Shown: positions 10,423 to 19,190 of the stretch, one piece after another
Position numbering within the stretch: the stretch's first letter is position 1
Layout of the letters: each line of letters begins with the position of its first letter
Made by a program: the position numbers and the translations under genes
The notes under the pieces: generated by a model
Databases searched by the model: none
Told to the model about the DNA's origin: nothing
The model's input: the letters and a program-made list of their open reading frames with translations, nothing else
Assembly: GCA_015661405.1 (NCBI GenBank)
Contig: JACWMK010000031.1
Coordinates: 1-28,322, forward strand
Length of the DNA stretch: 28,322 nt
DNA from: Methanobacterium sp.
Lineage (GTDB): Archaea; Methanobacteriota; Methanobacteria; Methanobacteriales; Methanobacteriaceae
Direction of reading: 5' to 3'

Positions 10423-11445
10423 TTGAAAATCTGGATCGACATCGTAAACGCACCTCACGCTTGGTTTTTTAAGAGTATCATTAATTATCTAGAGAATGAA
10501 GGTGAAGAAGTATTTATAACCGCGCGTAAATTCGGGGATGTTCTTCAGCTTCTGGATATATTCAATATTCAATACACTAAAGTGGGCAGTCATGGTGCTA
10601 CTTTAGAACAAAAATTACTTAAGAGCACTGAAAGAGTCTATAAACTTTCAAAAATAATAGCTAAGGAAAAACCTGATATTGCAGTATCAAAACATTCTAT
10701 CGAACTTCCTAGAGTTTCTTTTGGATTAGGAATTCCTAGTGTTTATGTTTTGGATAATGAACATGCTATAGCTGCTAATAAACTTACATTGCCCCTTTGT
10801 GATAAGATTGTAATTCCAAATGTAATGGATGTGTGGGATTTATTAAAAAATGGTGCTGAACCTAATGCTTTGGTTAGGTATAATGGTACATCTGAAGTGA
10901 TCCATTTTAATGATTTTCAATATAATCCATCTATTTTTGAGGATTTAGATTTAGATTTAAGGAAAGGTAAAACCATATTAATGAGACCAGAACCTGTACT
11001 TGCTTCTTATCTTGAAGCTGACTGCACGAAATCTGTACTCTCTCCAATAATTGATATTTTAGGTGATTATGCTAATATACTGATTATACCTCGTTTCAAG
11101 GAGCAGCAGGAAATATTTACAGATAAAGAAAATATTACCATTATAAAACCACCAGTTGACTCTTTTAGCTTAATGAAAAGGTGTGATTTGGTTATTGGTG
11201 CTGGTGGAACCATGAATCGTGAAGCAGCTCTTCTTGGAACTCCTGTAATATCATGTTATCCTGGAAAACTCCTAGCAGTTGATGGTTATTATATTAATAA
11301 AGGATTTATGAAGAGATCCACTAATGTTGATGAAGTTGTGGATATGGCATTAGAGCTTCTTATGAATCATAATGGTGAAAAAAAGATAAAAACTGATGAT
11401 TTGTTGAATATTATGATAGATAATATATATGGAATATTGAATTAA
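10423..11445 (+). CDS. DUF354 protein (GT-B glycosyltransferase-like fold)
   Basis: The 340-residue protein matches the archaeal DUF354 family (COG1817). It begins with a short strand (MKIWIDIVNAPH) with the family's Asp and N-A-P-H motif, has the central SKHSIELPR block near 86-94, and a C-terminal nucleotide-sugar-type motif IGAGGTMNREAALLGTP near 260-276. Those features resemble GT-B enzymes such as UDP-GlcNAc 2-epimerase and MurG. The biochemical role is not established; a role in cell-surface or cofactor glycosylation is inference. The start is TTG at 10423 behind AGGTG at 7 nt. It lies 14 nt after hypB, so it is likely the third gene of the hypAB operon, although nothing known links it to hydrogenase maturation. 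Confidence 0.85.
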   Translation: MKIWIDIVNAPHAWFFKSIINYLENEGEEVFITARKFGDVLQLLDIFNIQYTKVGSHGATLEQKLLKSTERVYKLSKIIAKEKPDIAVSKHSIELPRVSFGLGIPSVYVLDNEHAIAANKLTLPLCDKIVIPNVMDVWDLLKNGAEPNALVRYNGTSEVIHFNDFQYNPSIFEDLDLDLRKGKTILMRPEPVLASYLEADCTKSVLSPIIDILGDYANILIIPRFKEQQEIFTDKENITIIKPPVDSFSLMKRCDLVIGAGGTMNREAALLGTPVISCYPGKLLAVDGYYINKGFMKRSTNVDEVVDMALELLMNHNGEKKIKTDDLLNIMIDNIYGILN

Positions 11446-11565
11446 ATTTTTCATTTTAAAGATAAATTTTTAATATTATATTCAAATAAAAATATACTAT
11501 AATTAATATGTATTATTTAAATGTAAAAAAGTCAGCATAAATATTTTAATTATTTAAAATAATAG

Positions 11566-11638
<73 letters not shown>

Positions 11639-11705
11639 TAATGTTAATTCATTTGACTTGATATTATTTAAAGTTAATGCTCTAAATCATGATGGAGATA
11701 GATAA

Positions 11706-12197
11706 ATGGAAGAATTTCACATAAGAAGAGTTAAAGAAGATGATTTCTTAAAGATAGCAGAAATAGCTCCTAAATGTCCCCCTATGGTTACTGAAAGAAA
11801 TTCTATTTACCATATATTCACTAAATTCTTTAAAAACACATCTTTTGTAGTAGAAACTACTGAAGATGAAATTATTGGTTTTCTTCTCGGATTCAGATCC
11901 CAAGAAAATTTACAGGATGCTTATATACATCTTTTATGTGTATCACCGGAGTGGAGAAAAAAAGGTTTAGCTAAAGCTTTAATATGGAAATTTCTAGATA
12001 TCGTACGGATAAAAGGATGTAATAGAATTTATTTAATTGCAAAACCAGAAAATTTAACTGCAATTGAATTTTATAAAAGATTAGGGTTTAAATTTGACAG
12101 TGAAGGAGAAAAAGTTCACATAAATGGTGTTAATGCGGTTAAAGATTATAATGGATTCGAAGATCACATGGTTATATTCTGCAAACTCCTAGATTAA
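11706..12197 (+). CDS. GNAT-family N-acetyltransferase
   Basis: The 163-residue protein has the single GNAT domain. The acetyl-CoA pyrophosphate loop fits V-S-P-E-W-R-K-K-G-L-A-K-A (R-x-x-G-x-A type) near residues 81-93, and the C-terminal motif N-x-x-A-I-E-F-Y-K-R-L-G-F is near 117-129. It transfers acetyl from acetyl-CoA to an amine; the acceptor, whether a small molecule, a protein N-terminus or a diamine, cannot be told. The spacing before the C-terminal strands holds an insertion around a V-x-D-Y-N-G-F segment seen in some methanogen GNATs. ATG 11706 follows a GGAGAT site. It is flanked by a minus-strand tRNA and a 200-bp gap, so it is probably monocistronic. Confidence 0.9.
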   Translation: MEEFHIRRVKEDDFLKIAEIAPKCPPMVTERNSIYHIFTKFFKNTSFVVETTEDEIIGFLLGFRSQENLQDAYIHLLCVSPEWRKKGLAKALIWKFLDIVRIKGCNRIYLIAKPENLTAIEFYKRLGFKFDSEGEKVHINGVNAVKDYNGFEDHMVIFCKLLD

Positions 12198-12399
12198 TGT
12201 TCAATAAAGTTTTTAATAGATTCATTTAAATAATATTTTATAACTGATTTAGATAAAAGTTTATAAATTTATAAGTCTATGAGTTTATATTATTTTCAAA
12301 GTTTTAGAATAATATTTATTTATTAAATATTTTAAAAAAAAAGAATTTTAAAATGAAATATCAAATTTACAAATTTTATGATTTAGAGGTAAAATTTTT

Positions 12400-13482
12400 A
12401 TGTTTTTAATAGCTCAAAATAATTTTCAATTTATAGTAGAATTCGCTGTATTATTAACTATTGGAATTATGTTACTTTTAAATATAATTCCATTATCCTT
12501 AAGTTTTGTATTATTAATTGCATTAGTACTTAGTATTGGATTAACACTTCTATTCGGATTTGATGCTATATCACTGATTTCACCTAATTTAACTACTCAC
12601 GAGTTCACTCACCCTTATGGTGCTCTTGCATTGTTCTCAATTGTAACTTGTCTAGCTGCTATTTATATAATGGATGATGTAGGTATAAACACTAGAAGTT
12701 TAAGAAACTTTGTAATACTTCTCATAATCCTTATAGCACTTGTTGGGGGAACGGTTCACAGAGATTTCCTAGGAATGTGGATTTTAGGACTGTTAGTTGG
12801 ATTCTTTATCTTATCAAAATCATTTCGTAGAAAATCAGTGTTAACAATTAAAAGAGTAGGGTTAGTAATAATTACGGCAGTGGGTGCTTTCGGGTTTTTT
12901 CAAGCTTTATCTACATTAATAAATCAACCAGTGTTAAGCCCTATTTTAAGGCTGGATAGACTTGATCTAAACTCTGCAGCCAGCATAACCATGGTACTTC
13001 AAAATACTTTTCTTATAGGTCATAATCCTGCTTCTTCTTATTGGGGAAATGCTACTGCAGGATTCGCTGACGGATATATATCATTACCTATAAATTTGAT
13101 TACATTGTTCGGATTACCTTATCCTACGTTTTATGGAATTTTAGTTAGTAAAAAAGATGTTATAGACTATTTCGTGCCGGGAATATTTGGTTATGGCTAT
13201 GATTTCGGTTATATTATAATGTTCCTGTTTGTCGTGTATATTATATCAGTTTTAATTGTAGGATTGGTAATGCTAAGATCGTATAGGGAGAAAAGAGAAA
13301 GAGGCAATAAAAGTTTACTTGGGAGAGAAGCCTTACTTATAGGTGCTATAACAGCATTTATAAGCCAAGCTTGGGTAGGACTCTTCATAATTAACCGTGA
13401 TATCAATGGAACAGCTTTGGTAACCTTTTTATTCTTGGGTGCCATGGTATTGGGACATTTATTAGTAGTAAAGAGAAATTAG
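12400..13482 (+). CDS. Polytopic membrane protein of unknown function
   Basis: The 360-residue protein has about nine to ten hydrophobic stretches with short loops and ends in a basic tail. There is no signal peptidase site and no family motif I recognise. Loop features are a His-containing segment with H-E-F-T-H-P (about residues 67-72), T-V-H-R-D-F-L-G in an early-middle loop, and a large loop around residues 195-225 with an Asn-Pro-Ala-Ser-Ser-Tyr-Trp-Gly stretch. ATG 12400 follows AGAGGT at 9 nt. The next gene (DUF1890) starts 41 nt downstream with its own strong SD, so an operon with DUF1890 and DUF1894 is likely. It could be a transporter or a membrane enzyme; no function is claimed. 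Confidence 0.75.
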   Translation: MFLIAQNNFQFIVEFAVLLTIGIMLLLNIIPLSLSFVLLIALVLSIGLTLLFGFDAISLISPNLTTHEFTHPYGALALFSIVTCLAAIYIMDDVGINTRSLRNFVILLIILIALVGGTVHRDFLGMWILGLLVGFFILSKSFRRKSVLTIKRVGLVIITAVGAFGFFQALSTLINQPVLSPILRLDRLDLNSAASITMVLQNTFLIGHNPASSYWGNATAGFADGYISLPINLITLFGLPYPTFYGILVSKKDVIDYFVPGIFGYGYDFGYIIMFLFVVYIISVLIVGLVMLRSYREKRERGNKSLLGREALLIGAITAFISQAWVGLFIINRDINGTALVTFLFLGAMVLGHLLVVKRN

Positions 13483-13523
13483 GGAGAAAAATAATAGAAT
13501 ATTTTTTTAGGAGGTAAAAAATT

Positions 13524-13991
13524 ATGAAAAAAGCTTTGATATTATTAGGATGCCCTGAAGCACCTGCTCAAACACCAATGGCAGTTTATGCTACATATAA
13601 ACTCACTGGTTTGGGTTATGAAGTCACTGTGGCTAGTACGCCATCGGCTATGAAATTATTAGAAGTTACGGATCCCCTGAAATATTACATTAAAAATAAA
13701 ATAGACATAGAATCATGTTTAAATAATGCAGGAGAAAATTCTTATGACTTTCTTTTAGGATTCGTGCATAAAGATGCAGCAGTTTCTTATTTTGTAACAT
13801 TTTATCATGTTTTAAGTATTAAATCTTCGATGGCTGTGGTTTTTGAAAGGGATGCGGAATTACTTGAGAAATTTATTGAAGATCTTAATGAAAGCACTGA
13901 GACGACTATTGTATCAGCCAGGGCTTATCATAATCCTACACCTTTAAGAGTTAAATTTGACAGAGCAATTGAACAATTGGGGGAACAATAA
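13524..13991 (+). CDS. DUF1890 protein (methanogen-specific)
   Basis: The 155-residue protein matches the DUF1890 family, found almost only in methanogens. The N-terminus (MKKALILLGCPEAPAQTP) has a flavodoxin/Rossmann-like first strand followed by Cys10 and a Pro-rich turn. The rest alternates helices and strands, with one conserved-looking G-F-V-H-K-D-A segment near 79-85. From memory, the M. thermautotrophicus homologue is MTH777, of known structure but unknown function. Its SD is GGAGG at about 8 nt. It is followed by DUF1894 with 1 nt between stop and start, so the two are translationally coupled. The nearness to mesA, thyA and mch suggests a link to one-carbon metabolism; that is inference. 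Confidence 0.82.
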   Translation: MKKALILLGCPEAPAQTPMAVYATYKLTGLGYEVTVASTPSAMKLLEVTDPLKYYIKNKIDIESCLNNAGENSYDFLLGFVHKDAAVSYFVTFYHVLSIKSSMAVVFERDAELLEKFIEDLNESTETTIVSARAYHNPTPLRVKFDRAIEQLGEQ

Positions 13992-13992
13992 A

Positions 13993-14310
13993 ATGTCATT
14001 TTGTCTTGATACTTATTTACAGGAATCTGAAAATTATGAGATACTCATCTCTAAGGCAGGTTTTAAGGAGTCTAAGAAATTCATAGAAGAACATTCTTCC
14101 AAAGTAATGTATGTAAATGCTGGAGAAAAGATATTAGGTGTAAGAATTATAGGAATACCTCCTATTCCAATTGGAATCAATGAGGATAAGGATACAGTTA
14201 CTTTATCATATACTAAACCATGCTACGGGACAGCTGTGATAGAATTACCGGTAAAAAAAGAAGAAATTAACAATATCAAATCTTTAGCCATTAACCCTTA
14301 CAAAAAATAA
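13993..14310 (+). CDS. DUF1894 protein (methanogen-specific)
   Basis: The 105-residue protein matches DUF1894, which accompanies DUF1890 in methanogens. It starts MSFCLDTYLQESENYEIL; the middle has a G-I-P-P-I-P-I-G-I proline-rich turn (about residues 54-62). A small beta-rich fold is likely and there are no membrane segments. The frame is open upstream to 13957, but ATG 13993 directly after the DUF1890 stop, with GGGGGAA at 13978-13984 as SD, is the natural start. Function is unknown. Conserved adjacency to DUF1890 suggests that the two products interact. Confidence 0.8.
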   Translation: MSFCLDTYLQESENYEILISKAGFKESKKFIEEHSSKVMYVNAGEKILGVRIIGIPPIPIGINEDKDTVTLSYTKPCYGTAVIELPVKKEEINNIKSLAINPYKK

Positions 14311-14601
14311 TGTAAATTAGAAAGAACTAATAACTATTCTATTTACTTGATCTATTTTTTTTTAATTATAATTTAATTTTTTTTTATAACTATATTAAAC
14401 CATTTTTTTCTTTAATTTAAAAAAAATCTGTTTTTAAAGCCCATAAAACTTAAATCTTAAATCATAAAAATCAAAAATAAGAATAAATATGATAAATTTT
14501 AAATTAAAAAAAAAATCAGTATAGCCAATAAACTATTAATCATCTTTTAACGTTTTAATTTTAGATATTTATATTGAAAGATAAAAATTTTGGTGTTAAA
14601 A
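14311..14601. other. AT-rich spacer upstream of mesA
   Basis: About 290 bp with no coding frame, strongly A+T with short direct repeats such as CTTAAATC near 14450-14463. T-runs at 14350-14395 may end the DUF1890/1894 transcript. The mesA promoter must lie in the last 100 bp. Confidence 0.4.
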
Positions 14602-15579
14602 ATGTTAACTACTGTAGTAGGAAGTTATCCTTCATTTCCCAGACAACCATCATCGATAGGAGAGAAGATTTCCAATTGTATGGGAAGTTACGATGCATAC
14701 AAATCAGCTTTAGAACTTGCAGTACAAGATCAAGTAAAAGCAGGTGTTAATTTAATATCTGACGGTCAAGTTAGGGGAAACATGCTAGAGGTGTTTGCAA
14801 GAGAAATACCCGGTATGATAACTAAAGATGGAATACCCATAATCATTGACAGAATACAACCAGCACCCCATTCAATAGGAGCTTCAGATATAAAAATGGC
14901 TTTAAAAACAGCATCAAAATTATCATCTGATTTTAGCAATGATTTACAAATTCTATCTAAAAATAAATTCCAGGATAAATTTAAAGGAATTAAAGCCATT
15001 ATAACTGGACCCACTACATTAGCACTATCAAGTAGAATAGAAGGTTTCTATAGTAAAGATGAAAAAAATGAAGCCATAATTGACATAGCAAGTGTTCTCA
15101 AAAAAGAAGCTGAGCATCTTCAAAATGCAGGTGCAGCAGTTATACAGATTGATGAACCATTTCTCTCCACTGGAATAGCAGATTTAAAAATAGCAAAGAA
15201 AGCAATTGAAATAATAGTCAATGATTTACATCAACCAACCAGTATACACGTTTGCGGGCCAATATCAGAAGTAATAGATGATCTTTTAAAATTTAAAGTA
15301 AGTATAATTGACTGTGAATTTGCAGATCAAAACAAAAATTTAGAAGCATTGGAAAGCATTAATTTAAATGGTAAAAAGATGGGATTGGGGTGCATAGATA
15401 CTAAAACCAATACTGTTGAAACTAAAGAACAAGTAGCAAGCATCATAAAAAAAGGTATTGAACTCGTGGGAAAAGAAAATTTAATAGCTGATCCAGATTG
15501 TGGAATGCGATTAAGATCTCGAGAGGCAGCATATTCTAAATTGAAAATAATGGTGGAGACGGTGAAATGGCTCTCTTAA
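14602..15579 (+). CDS. mesA: Archaeal core methionine synthase MesA (corrinoid-dependent, MetE C-terminal type)
   Basis: The 325-residue protein is a stand-alone MetE catalytic barrel. The zinc ligands expected for homocysteine activation are visible: His216 and Cys218 (IHVCG), Glu239 (DCEF) and Cys300 (DPDCG). QIDEP at 182-186 gives the substrate Asp. There is no N-terminal folate domain, so the methyl donor is not a folate. The M. thermautotrophicus homologue (MTH775) methylates homocysteine from methylcobalamin in vitro, and the natural donor is thought to be a corrinoid protein such as MtrA. TTG 14590 and GTG 14593 are also in frame, but GGTG (14592-14595) is best read as the SD for ATG 14602. 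The 3' end overlaps thyA by 13 nt. Confidence 0.93.
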   Translation: MLTTVVGSYPSFPRQPSSIGEKISNCMGSYDAYKSALELAVQDQVKAGVNLISDGQVRGNMLEVFAREIPGMITKDGIPIIIDRIQPAPHSIGASDIKMALKTASKLSSDFSNDLQILSKNKFQDKFKGIKAIITGPTTLALSSRIEGFYSKDEKNEAIIDIASVLKKEAEHLQNAGAAVIQIDEPFLSTGIADLKIAKKAIEIIVNDLHQPTSIHVCGPISEVIDDLLKFKVSIIDCEFADQNKNLEALESINLNGKKMGLGCIDTKTNTVETKEQVASIIKKGIELVGKENLIADPDCGMRLRSREAAYSKLKIMVETVKWLS

Positions 15580-16241
15580 TTGAAGAAGATGAAATAGCAG
15601 ATGGTTGGATAAAACTCGTAAAAAAGATCATGGATGAAGGAAAGGAAATAAATGATGAGAGAGGCTCTTTAACTCGTGAACTTTTAAATATCATGGTTAA
15701 TATCCAAAATCCTCTTGGTAAATCTATGACAGGTTATTATTTAGGTAATATGAATAGAATAAAAAATATTAGAGTGCCTGAAGGATATTTTTGGAGTGGC
15801 GAGAAACTTGAAAAATACTCGGAACAATTTCTTAGCAAGGATCAGCAAGGCTTTGTATATACTTATGGTAACAGACTTCGTAAGCATTTTAAGGGTATTG
15901 ATCAAATTCAAGAAGCAATTAATAGACTTAAGAATTGTCAAGAATCAAGAAGGGCAATATCCGTGACATGGGATCCATCTATTGATACTAAAAATGATGA
16001 AGTGCCGTGTATGATCATGGTAGATTTCAAAATGAGGGATGATAAACTGAATACTACAGGATTATGGCGTTCACATGATATATATGGTGCTTGGTTACCA
16101 AATGCAGTTGGACTTACTAATTTAGCTCTTTACGCTGCAGAAAAATTAGGAGTGGAAGTGGGAACTCTTACTATTCACTCTATAAGTGCACATATTTATG
16201 AAGTTAATTTTGATGATGCAAAGGATATAATAAAATCATAA
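15567..16241 (+). CDS. thyA: Thymidylate synthase, methanogen type
   Basis: Makes dTMP from dUMP with a methylene-pterin donor, presumably methylene-H4MPT or a relative in this organism. The 224-residue protein is shorter than bacterial ThyA (about 264), as is typical for the methanogen subgroup. The nucleophile is Cys148 in the VPCM context. The dUMP-binding stretch RSHDIYGAWLPNAVG (168-182) retains Arg, Ser, Asp and Asn, and HSISAHIY (204-211) matches the phosphate/ribose-binding loop near the C-terminus. ATG 15567 lies within the last codons of mesA, with GGAG at 8 nt and GGTGA directly adjacent. The overlap implies coupled translation of the two methyl-consuming enzymes. Confidence 0.93.
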   Translation: MALLIEEDEIADGWIKLVKKIMDEGKEINDERGSLTRELLNIMVNIQNPLGKSMTGYYLGNMNRIKNIRVPEGYFWSGEKLEKYSEQFLSKDQQGFVYTYGNRLRKHFKGIDQIQEAINRLKNCQESRRAISVTWDPSIDTKNDEVPCMIMVDFKMRDDKLNTTGLWRSHDIYGAWLPNAVGLTNLALYAAEKLGVEVGTLTIHSISAHIYEVNFDDAKDIIKS

Positions 16242-16388
16242 AAAAATCCATTTATTTTTTTTTATATATTTAAACATTTTATTCAAAAATTTAAATCGTA
16301 AATTAATTAAGGAATAAAATAGCTAGAGTCATTTGCGTACAATTTTTTGTATTTTATTACTATATTTACACTTTTGAGGTGAAAAAGG

Positions 16389-17351
16389 ATGATAAGTGTC
16401 AATCTGGAAGCAAAAAAAACAGTAGATTTAATGATAAGAAAAGCTGATGAACTTAACTTAGCCGTTGATGTACTTAAAAACGGTTCAACAGTTATAGATG
16501 CTGGTGTGAATGTGGCAGGAAGCTTCAAGGCAGGTGAACTCTACACTAAAGTTTGCCTAGGCGGACTAGCAGATGTAGGAATCTCTATACCGGGAGATCT
16601 CTCAGAAAATTTTGCCTTACCTTCAGTTAAAATAAAAACAGATTTCCCAGCAATATCTACATTAGGTTCTCAGAAAGCAGGTTGGTCTGTAAGTGTAGAA
16701 GATTTTTTCGCCCTAGGTTCCGGTCCTGCTCGAGCCCTCGCTTTAAAACCAGCTGAAACATATAAAGAGATAGGATATAAAGATGAGGCTGATCTAGCTA
16801 TATTAACCTTGGAAGCTGACAAATTACCCGGAGTGGATGTAACTGAAGTCATAGCATCTGAATCTAATGTTTCACCTGAGAATGTCTACGTGTTAGTGGC
16901 TCCTACTTCATCTTTGGTGGGTTCCATCCAAATATCTGGTCGTGTAGTAGAAAATGGAACATATAAAATGTTAGAATTCTTACATTTTGATGTCAATAAA
17001 GTGAAACATGCAGCAGGTATAGCTCCTATAGCTCCAGTAGACCCTGATGGATTAAAAGCAATGGGTAAAACCAATGATGCAGTACTCTTTGGAGGTCGAA
17101 CATATTATTACGTAGAATCAGAGGAAGGAGATGATGTTAAATCTGTAGCTGAGAAATTACCATCATCCGCGTCTGCAGGTTATGGTAAACCATTCTTTGA
17201 TGTTTTCAAAGAAGCTGAATTCGATTTTTATAAAATAGATAAAGGCATGTTTGCTCCTGCGGAAGTAGTTATAAATGATCTTAGGACTGGAGAAATTTTC
17301 AGAACGGGATATGTAAATAATGAATTATTAATGAAGTCTTTTGGATTATAA
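16389..17351 (+). CDS. mch: N5,N10-methenyltetrahydromethanopterin cyclohydrolase
   Basis: Third step of CO2 reduction to methane: reversible conversion of N5-formyl-H4MPT to methenyl-H4MPT in the cytoplasm. The 320-residue protein is the usual length (about 316-323) and full-length matches the family, from the N-terminal MISVNLEAKKTVD to the C-terminal block GEIFRTGYVNNELLMKSFG. It retains conserved acidic/glycine-rich blocks such as CLGGLADVGISIPGD and SGPARALALKP. ATG 16389 has a strong GAGGTGA SD at 6 nt, in keeping with high expression. A 147-bp spacer separates it from thyA, so it probably has its own promoter. Its codons are visibly less AT-loaded than the flanks, as in highly expressed genes. 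Confidence 0.97.
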   Translation: MISVNLEAKKTVDLMIRKADELNLAVDVLKNGSTVIDAGVNVAGSFKAGELYTKVCLGGLADVGISIPGDLSENFALPSVKIKTDFPAISTLGSQKAGWSVSVEDFFALGSGPARALALKPAETYKEIGYKDEADLAILTLEADKLPGVDVTEVIASESNVSPENVYVLVAPTSSLVGSIQISGRVVENGTYKMLEFLHFDVNKVKHAAGIAPIAPVDPDGLKAMGKTNDAVLFGGRTYYYVESEEGDDVKSVAEKLPSSASAGYGKPFFDVFKEAEFDFYKIDKGMFAPAEVVINDLRTGEIFRTGYVNNELLMKSFGL

Positions 17352-17988
17352 TTTATTCAATTAAAAAAAAAGGATTTTAGAATAAAAAAATATTTTTTTT
17401 TAATCTCATCCTTGAATTTTTTTTTAAAAATTCCCACCTCTTATTTTTAGGCTCAACTTTAATTGTAAATTTAAAGAAATTTGTTCTCTCCATTTAATTA
17501 TGATGAGATAAATAAGAACATTTTATATACGAATTTTTAAAGCTTTTTAATTTCAGATTAAATCAAAATAATATAGTTAAAGATGGAGTTAAGAATTCCT
17601 TATCAAGAACAGTAAGTAATATCCATTTTAAGTTACATAAAATATGAATAACTGTTATTATACTCATTTTTTTTGATAAGTAATTATTCAACAAATCTTT
17701 GAATTCTGTTTCTATTGTGCTGTTCAAAAGCGCAGAAGCAGTGCTGGTTACAAAATCCCAATTTTGAGTTCAGAGTAAATAAAAACACATTTAATATTAA
17801 ATTTCCAATCACTGTAATTTATCATTAAATTCAATTTTACATTTTTTATAAATCTAAAAAAATGTGTAATACATGAAATTCTTTCATTTGACAGAAAATT
17901 TTTATTAACTAAATCCAAACAATAATATTAAGAAATAAGTTCAAAATAAATTCTTCTAAAATTAATCCAAATAATATAGAGGTTTAAA
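17352..17988. other. 637-bp spacer between mch and ribC, with a GC-elevated island at 17700-17770
   Basis: The first 100 bp contains T-runs and an AAGGAT (17370-17375)/ATCCTT (17408-17413) pair that may end mch transcription. Most of the rest is A+T. The segment 17700-17770 is clearly richer in G+C, can fold AGCGC (17729-17733)/GTGCT (17741-17745) around a 7-nt loop, and on the minus strand lies inside two overlapping open frames. One of these holds a Cys/His-rich run (CNQHCFCAFEQH). Neither frame has an SD. It may be a remnant of a mobile or repeated element or a small RNA; it is not called as a gene. Confidence 0.4.
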
Positions 17989-18447
17989 ATGAAAATAGGA
18001 ATCTGTGACACGACATTTGCAAGAGTAGATTTAGCAAAATATGCCATTGAAGAAATTAAAATGCAAATGGGCAATATTAACTTTATAAGACGTACCGTGC
18101 CGGGTGTAAAGGATTTACCAGTAGCATCGAAAAAATTAATCGAGGAGGAGGGATGTGATCTGGTCATGGCTTTAGGCATGCCGGGACCAGAAGTTATTGA
18201 TAAAACATGTGCACATGAAGCTTCAATGGGATTAATTTATGCTCAACTAATGACTAACACCCATATAATTGAAGTATTTGTCCATGAAGATGAGGGAATT
18301 GATTATAAAGACCTTAAGGTACTCGCCATTAATCGGGCTAGAGAACACGCTCAGAATGTAGTTAAAATGATTTTTAAACCAGATAAACTACAAAGAGAAG
18401 CTGGAAAAGGCATGAGGGAAGGTAAACCTAATGTAGGGCCACTTTAG
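17989..18447 (+). CDS. ribC: Archaeal riboflavin synthase
   Basis: Dismutates two 6,7-dimethyl-8-ribityllumazine molecules to riboflavin plus a pyrimidine. The 152-residue protein is the archaeal-type enzyme, related to lumazine synthase and unlike the trimeric bacterial RibE. It starts MKIGICDTTFARVD, has PGVKDLPVASKKLIEEEG near 40-57, ALGMPGPEVIDKTCAHEAS near 62-80, and AQLMTNTHIIEVFVHEDEG near 85-103, all strongly conserved in this family. Flavins matter here for F420 deazaflavin and flavoprotein hydrogenase function. The start is ATG 17989 behind AGAGG at 8 nt. Large gaps on both sides suggest it is monocistronic. Confidence 0.95.
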   Translation: MKIGICDTTFARVDLAKYAIEEIKMQMGNINFIRRTVPGVKDLPVASKKLIEEEGCDLVMALGMPGPEVIDKTCAHEASMGLIYAQLMTNTHIIEVFVHEDEGIDYKDLKVLAINRAREHAQNVVKMIFKPDKLQREAGKGMREGKPNVGPL

Positions 18448-18600
18448 ACATAAGTAAATTTTTTTTAACAAAATTTGAATAAAATTAAATTAACCTAAAT
18501 TTTTATCTTTTTTGATAAGTTTCTTATTTTACTCTTTAGTTAAAATTATAATAGAATAACAACATAATATAATTAGATTATAACAAGGAGTGATAATACA

Positions 18601-18951
18601 ATGAAAGAAGAGGTATTCTATAGTAAGGGAATGAAATACATTAAAGAAGACTATCCTGATCTTTATGAAGAAAATGTTAGTTTAAATAAAGTAGCGTACA
18701 CTGGAAAAGCACTTGATTATAAAACACAGAAACTCATAGCTTTAGGTATAAACGCAGCATTTTCAGATGATAGAGCAATTAAAAAACAGATTATGAGTAA
18801 CATGCAGGAGTTCGGCACGACTAAGGATGAAATAGTGGATGTATTCCGAGTAGTGCTCCTTATAGCAGGGAAACCAGCGTTCATGAAGGCGATCAACATA
18901 CTCTATGAGTTAGAAGATAATGAGTGCGTTTGTGGCGGAGGAGTAATTTAA
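18601..18951 (+). CDS. Carboxymuconolactone decarboxylase-like protein lacking the CxxC pair
   Basis: The 116-residue all-helical protein fits the CMD/AhpD-like superfamily: YKTQKLIALGINAAF near 40-54 and a helix pair ending in GKPAFMKAINILYEL. The redox-active Cys-x-x-Cys-(x)n-His typical of AhpD is missing; the region where it should sit reads SDDRAIKKQ. The only cysteines are Cys109 and Cys111 in a C-terminal C-V-C-G-G-G tail. AhpD-type thiol peroxidase activity is therefore unlikely by the usual mechanism. The terminal C-x-C might bind metal or form a disulfide, which is speculation. ATG 18601 follows AAGGAGTGAT. It stands alone between ribC and a gene-poor stretch. Confidence 0.78.
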   Translation: MKEEVFYSKGMKYIKEDYPDLYEENVSLNKVAYTGKALDYKTQKLIALGINAAFSDDRAIKKQIMSNMQEFGTTKDEIVDVFRVVLLIAGKPAFMKAINILYELEDNECVCGGGVI

Positions 18952-19190
18952 CTCTCTCCCAAGCTATTTGTCAAATTTTTTTATACATTTTCCAAAATTT
19001 AAATCACAATATTATTTTTTTGATAAAATTTTTATTTTAATTTTGACATTTTTTTTTAAAATCCTAAATTTATATAAAATTTGAATTATCAAAAAATTTT
19101 TTTGTAATATCTATTAAAAAAAAAGTTTTGAAGGACGGCTTTAGGAAAAATGCTAAAGGGTGAAGAAGTTGCTGGAGGCATATCTTATAG

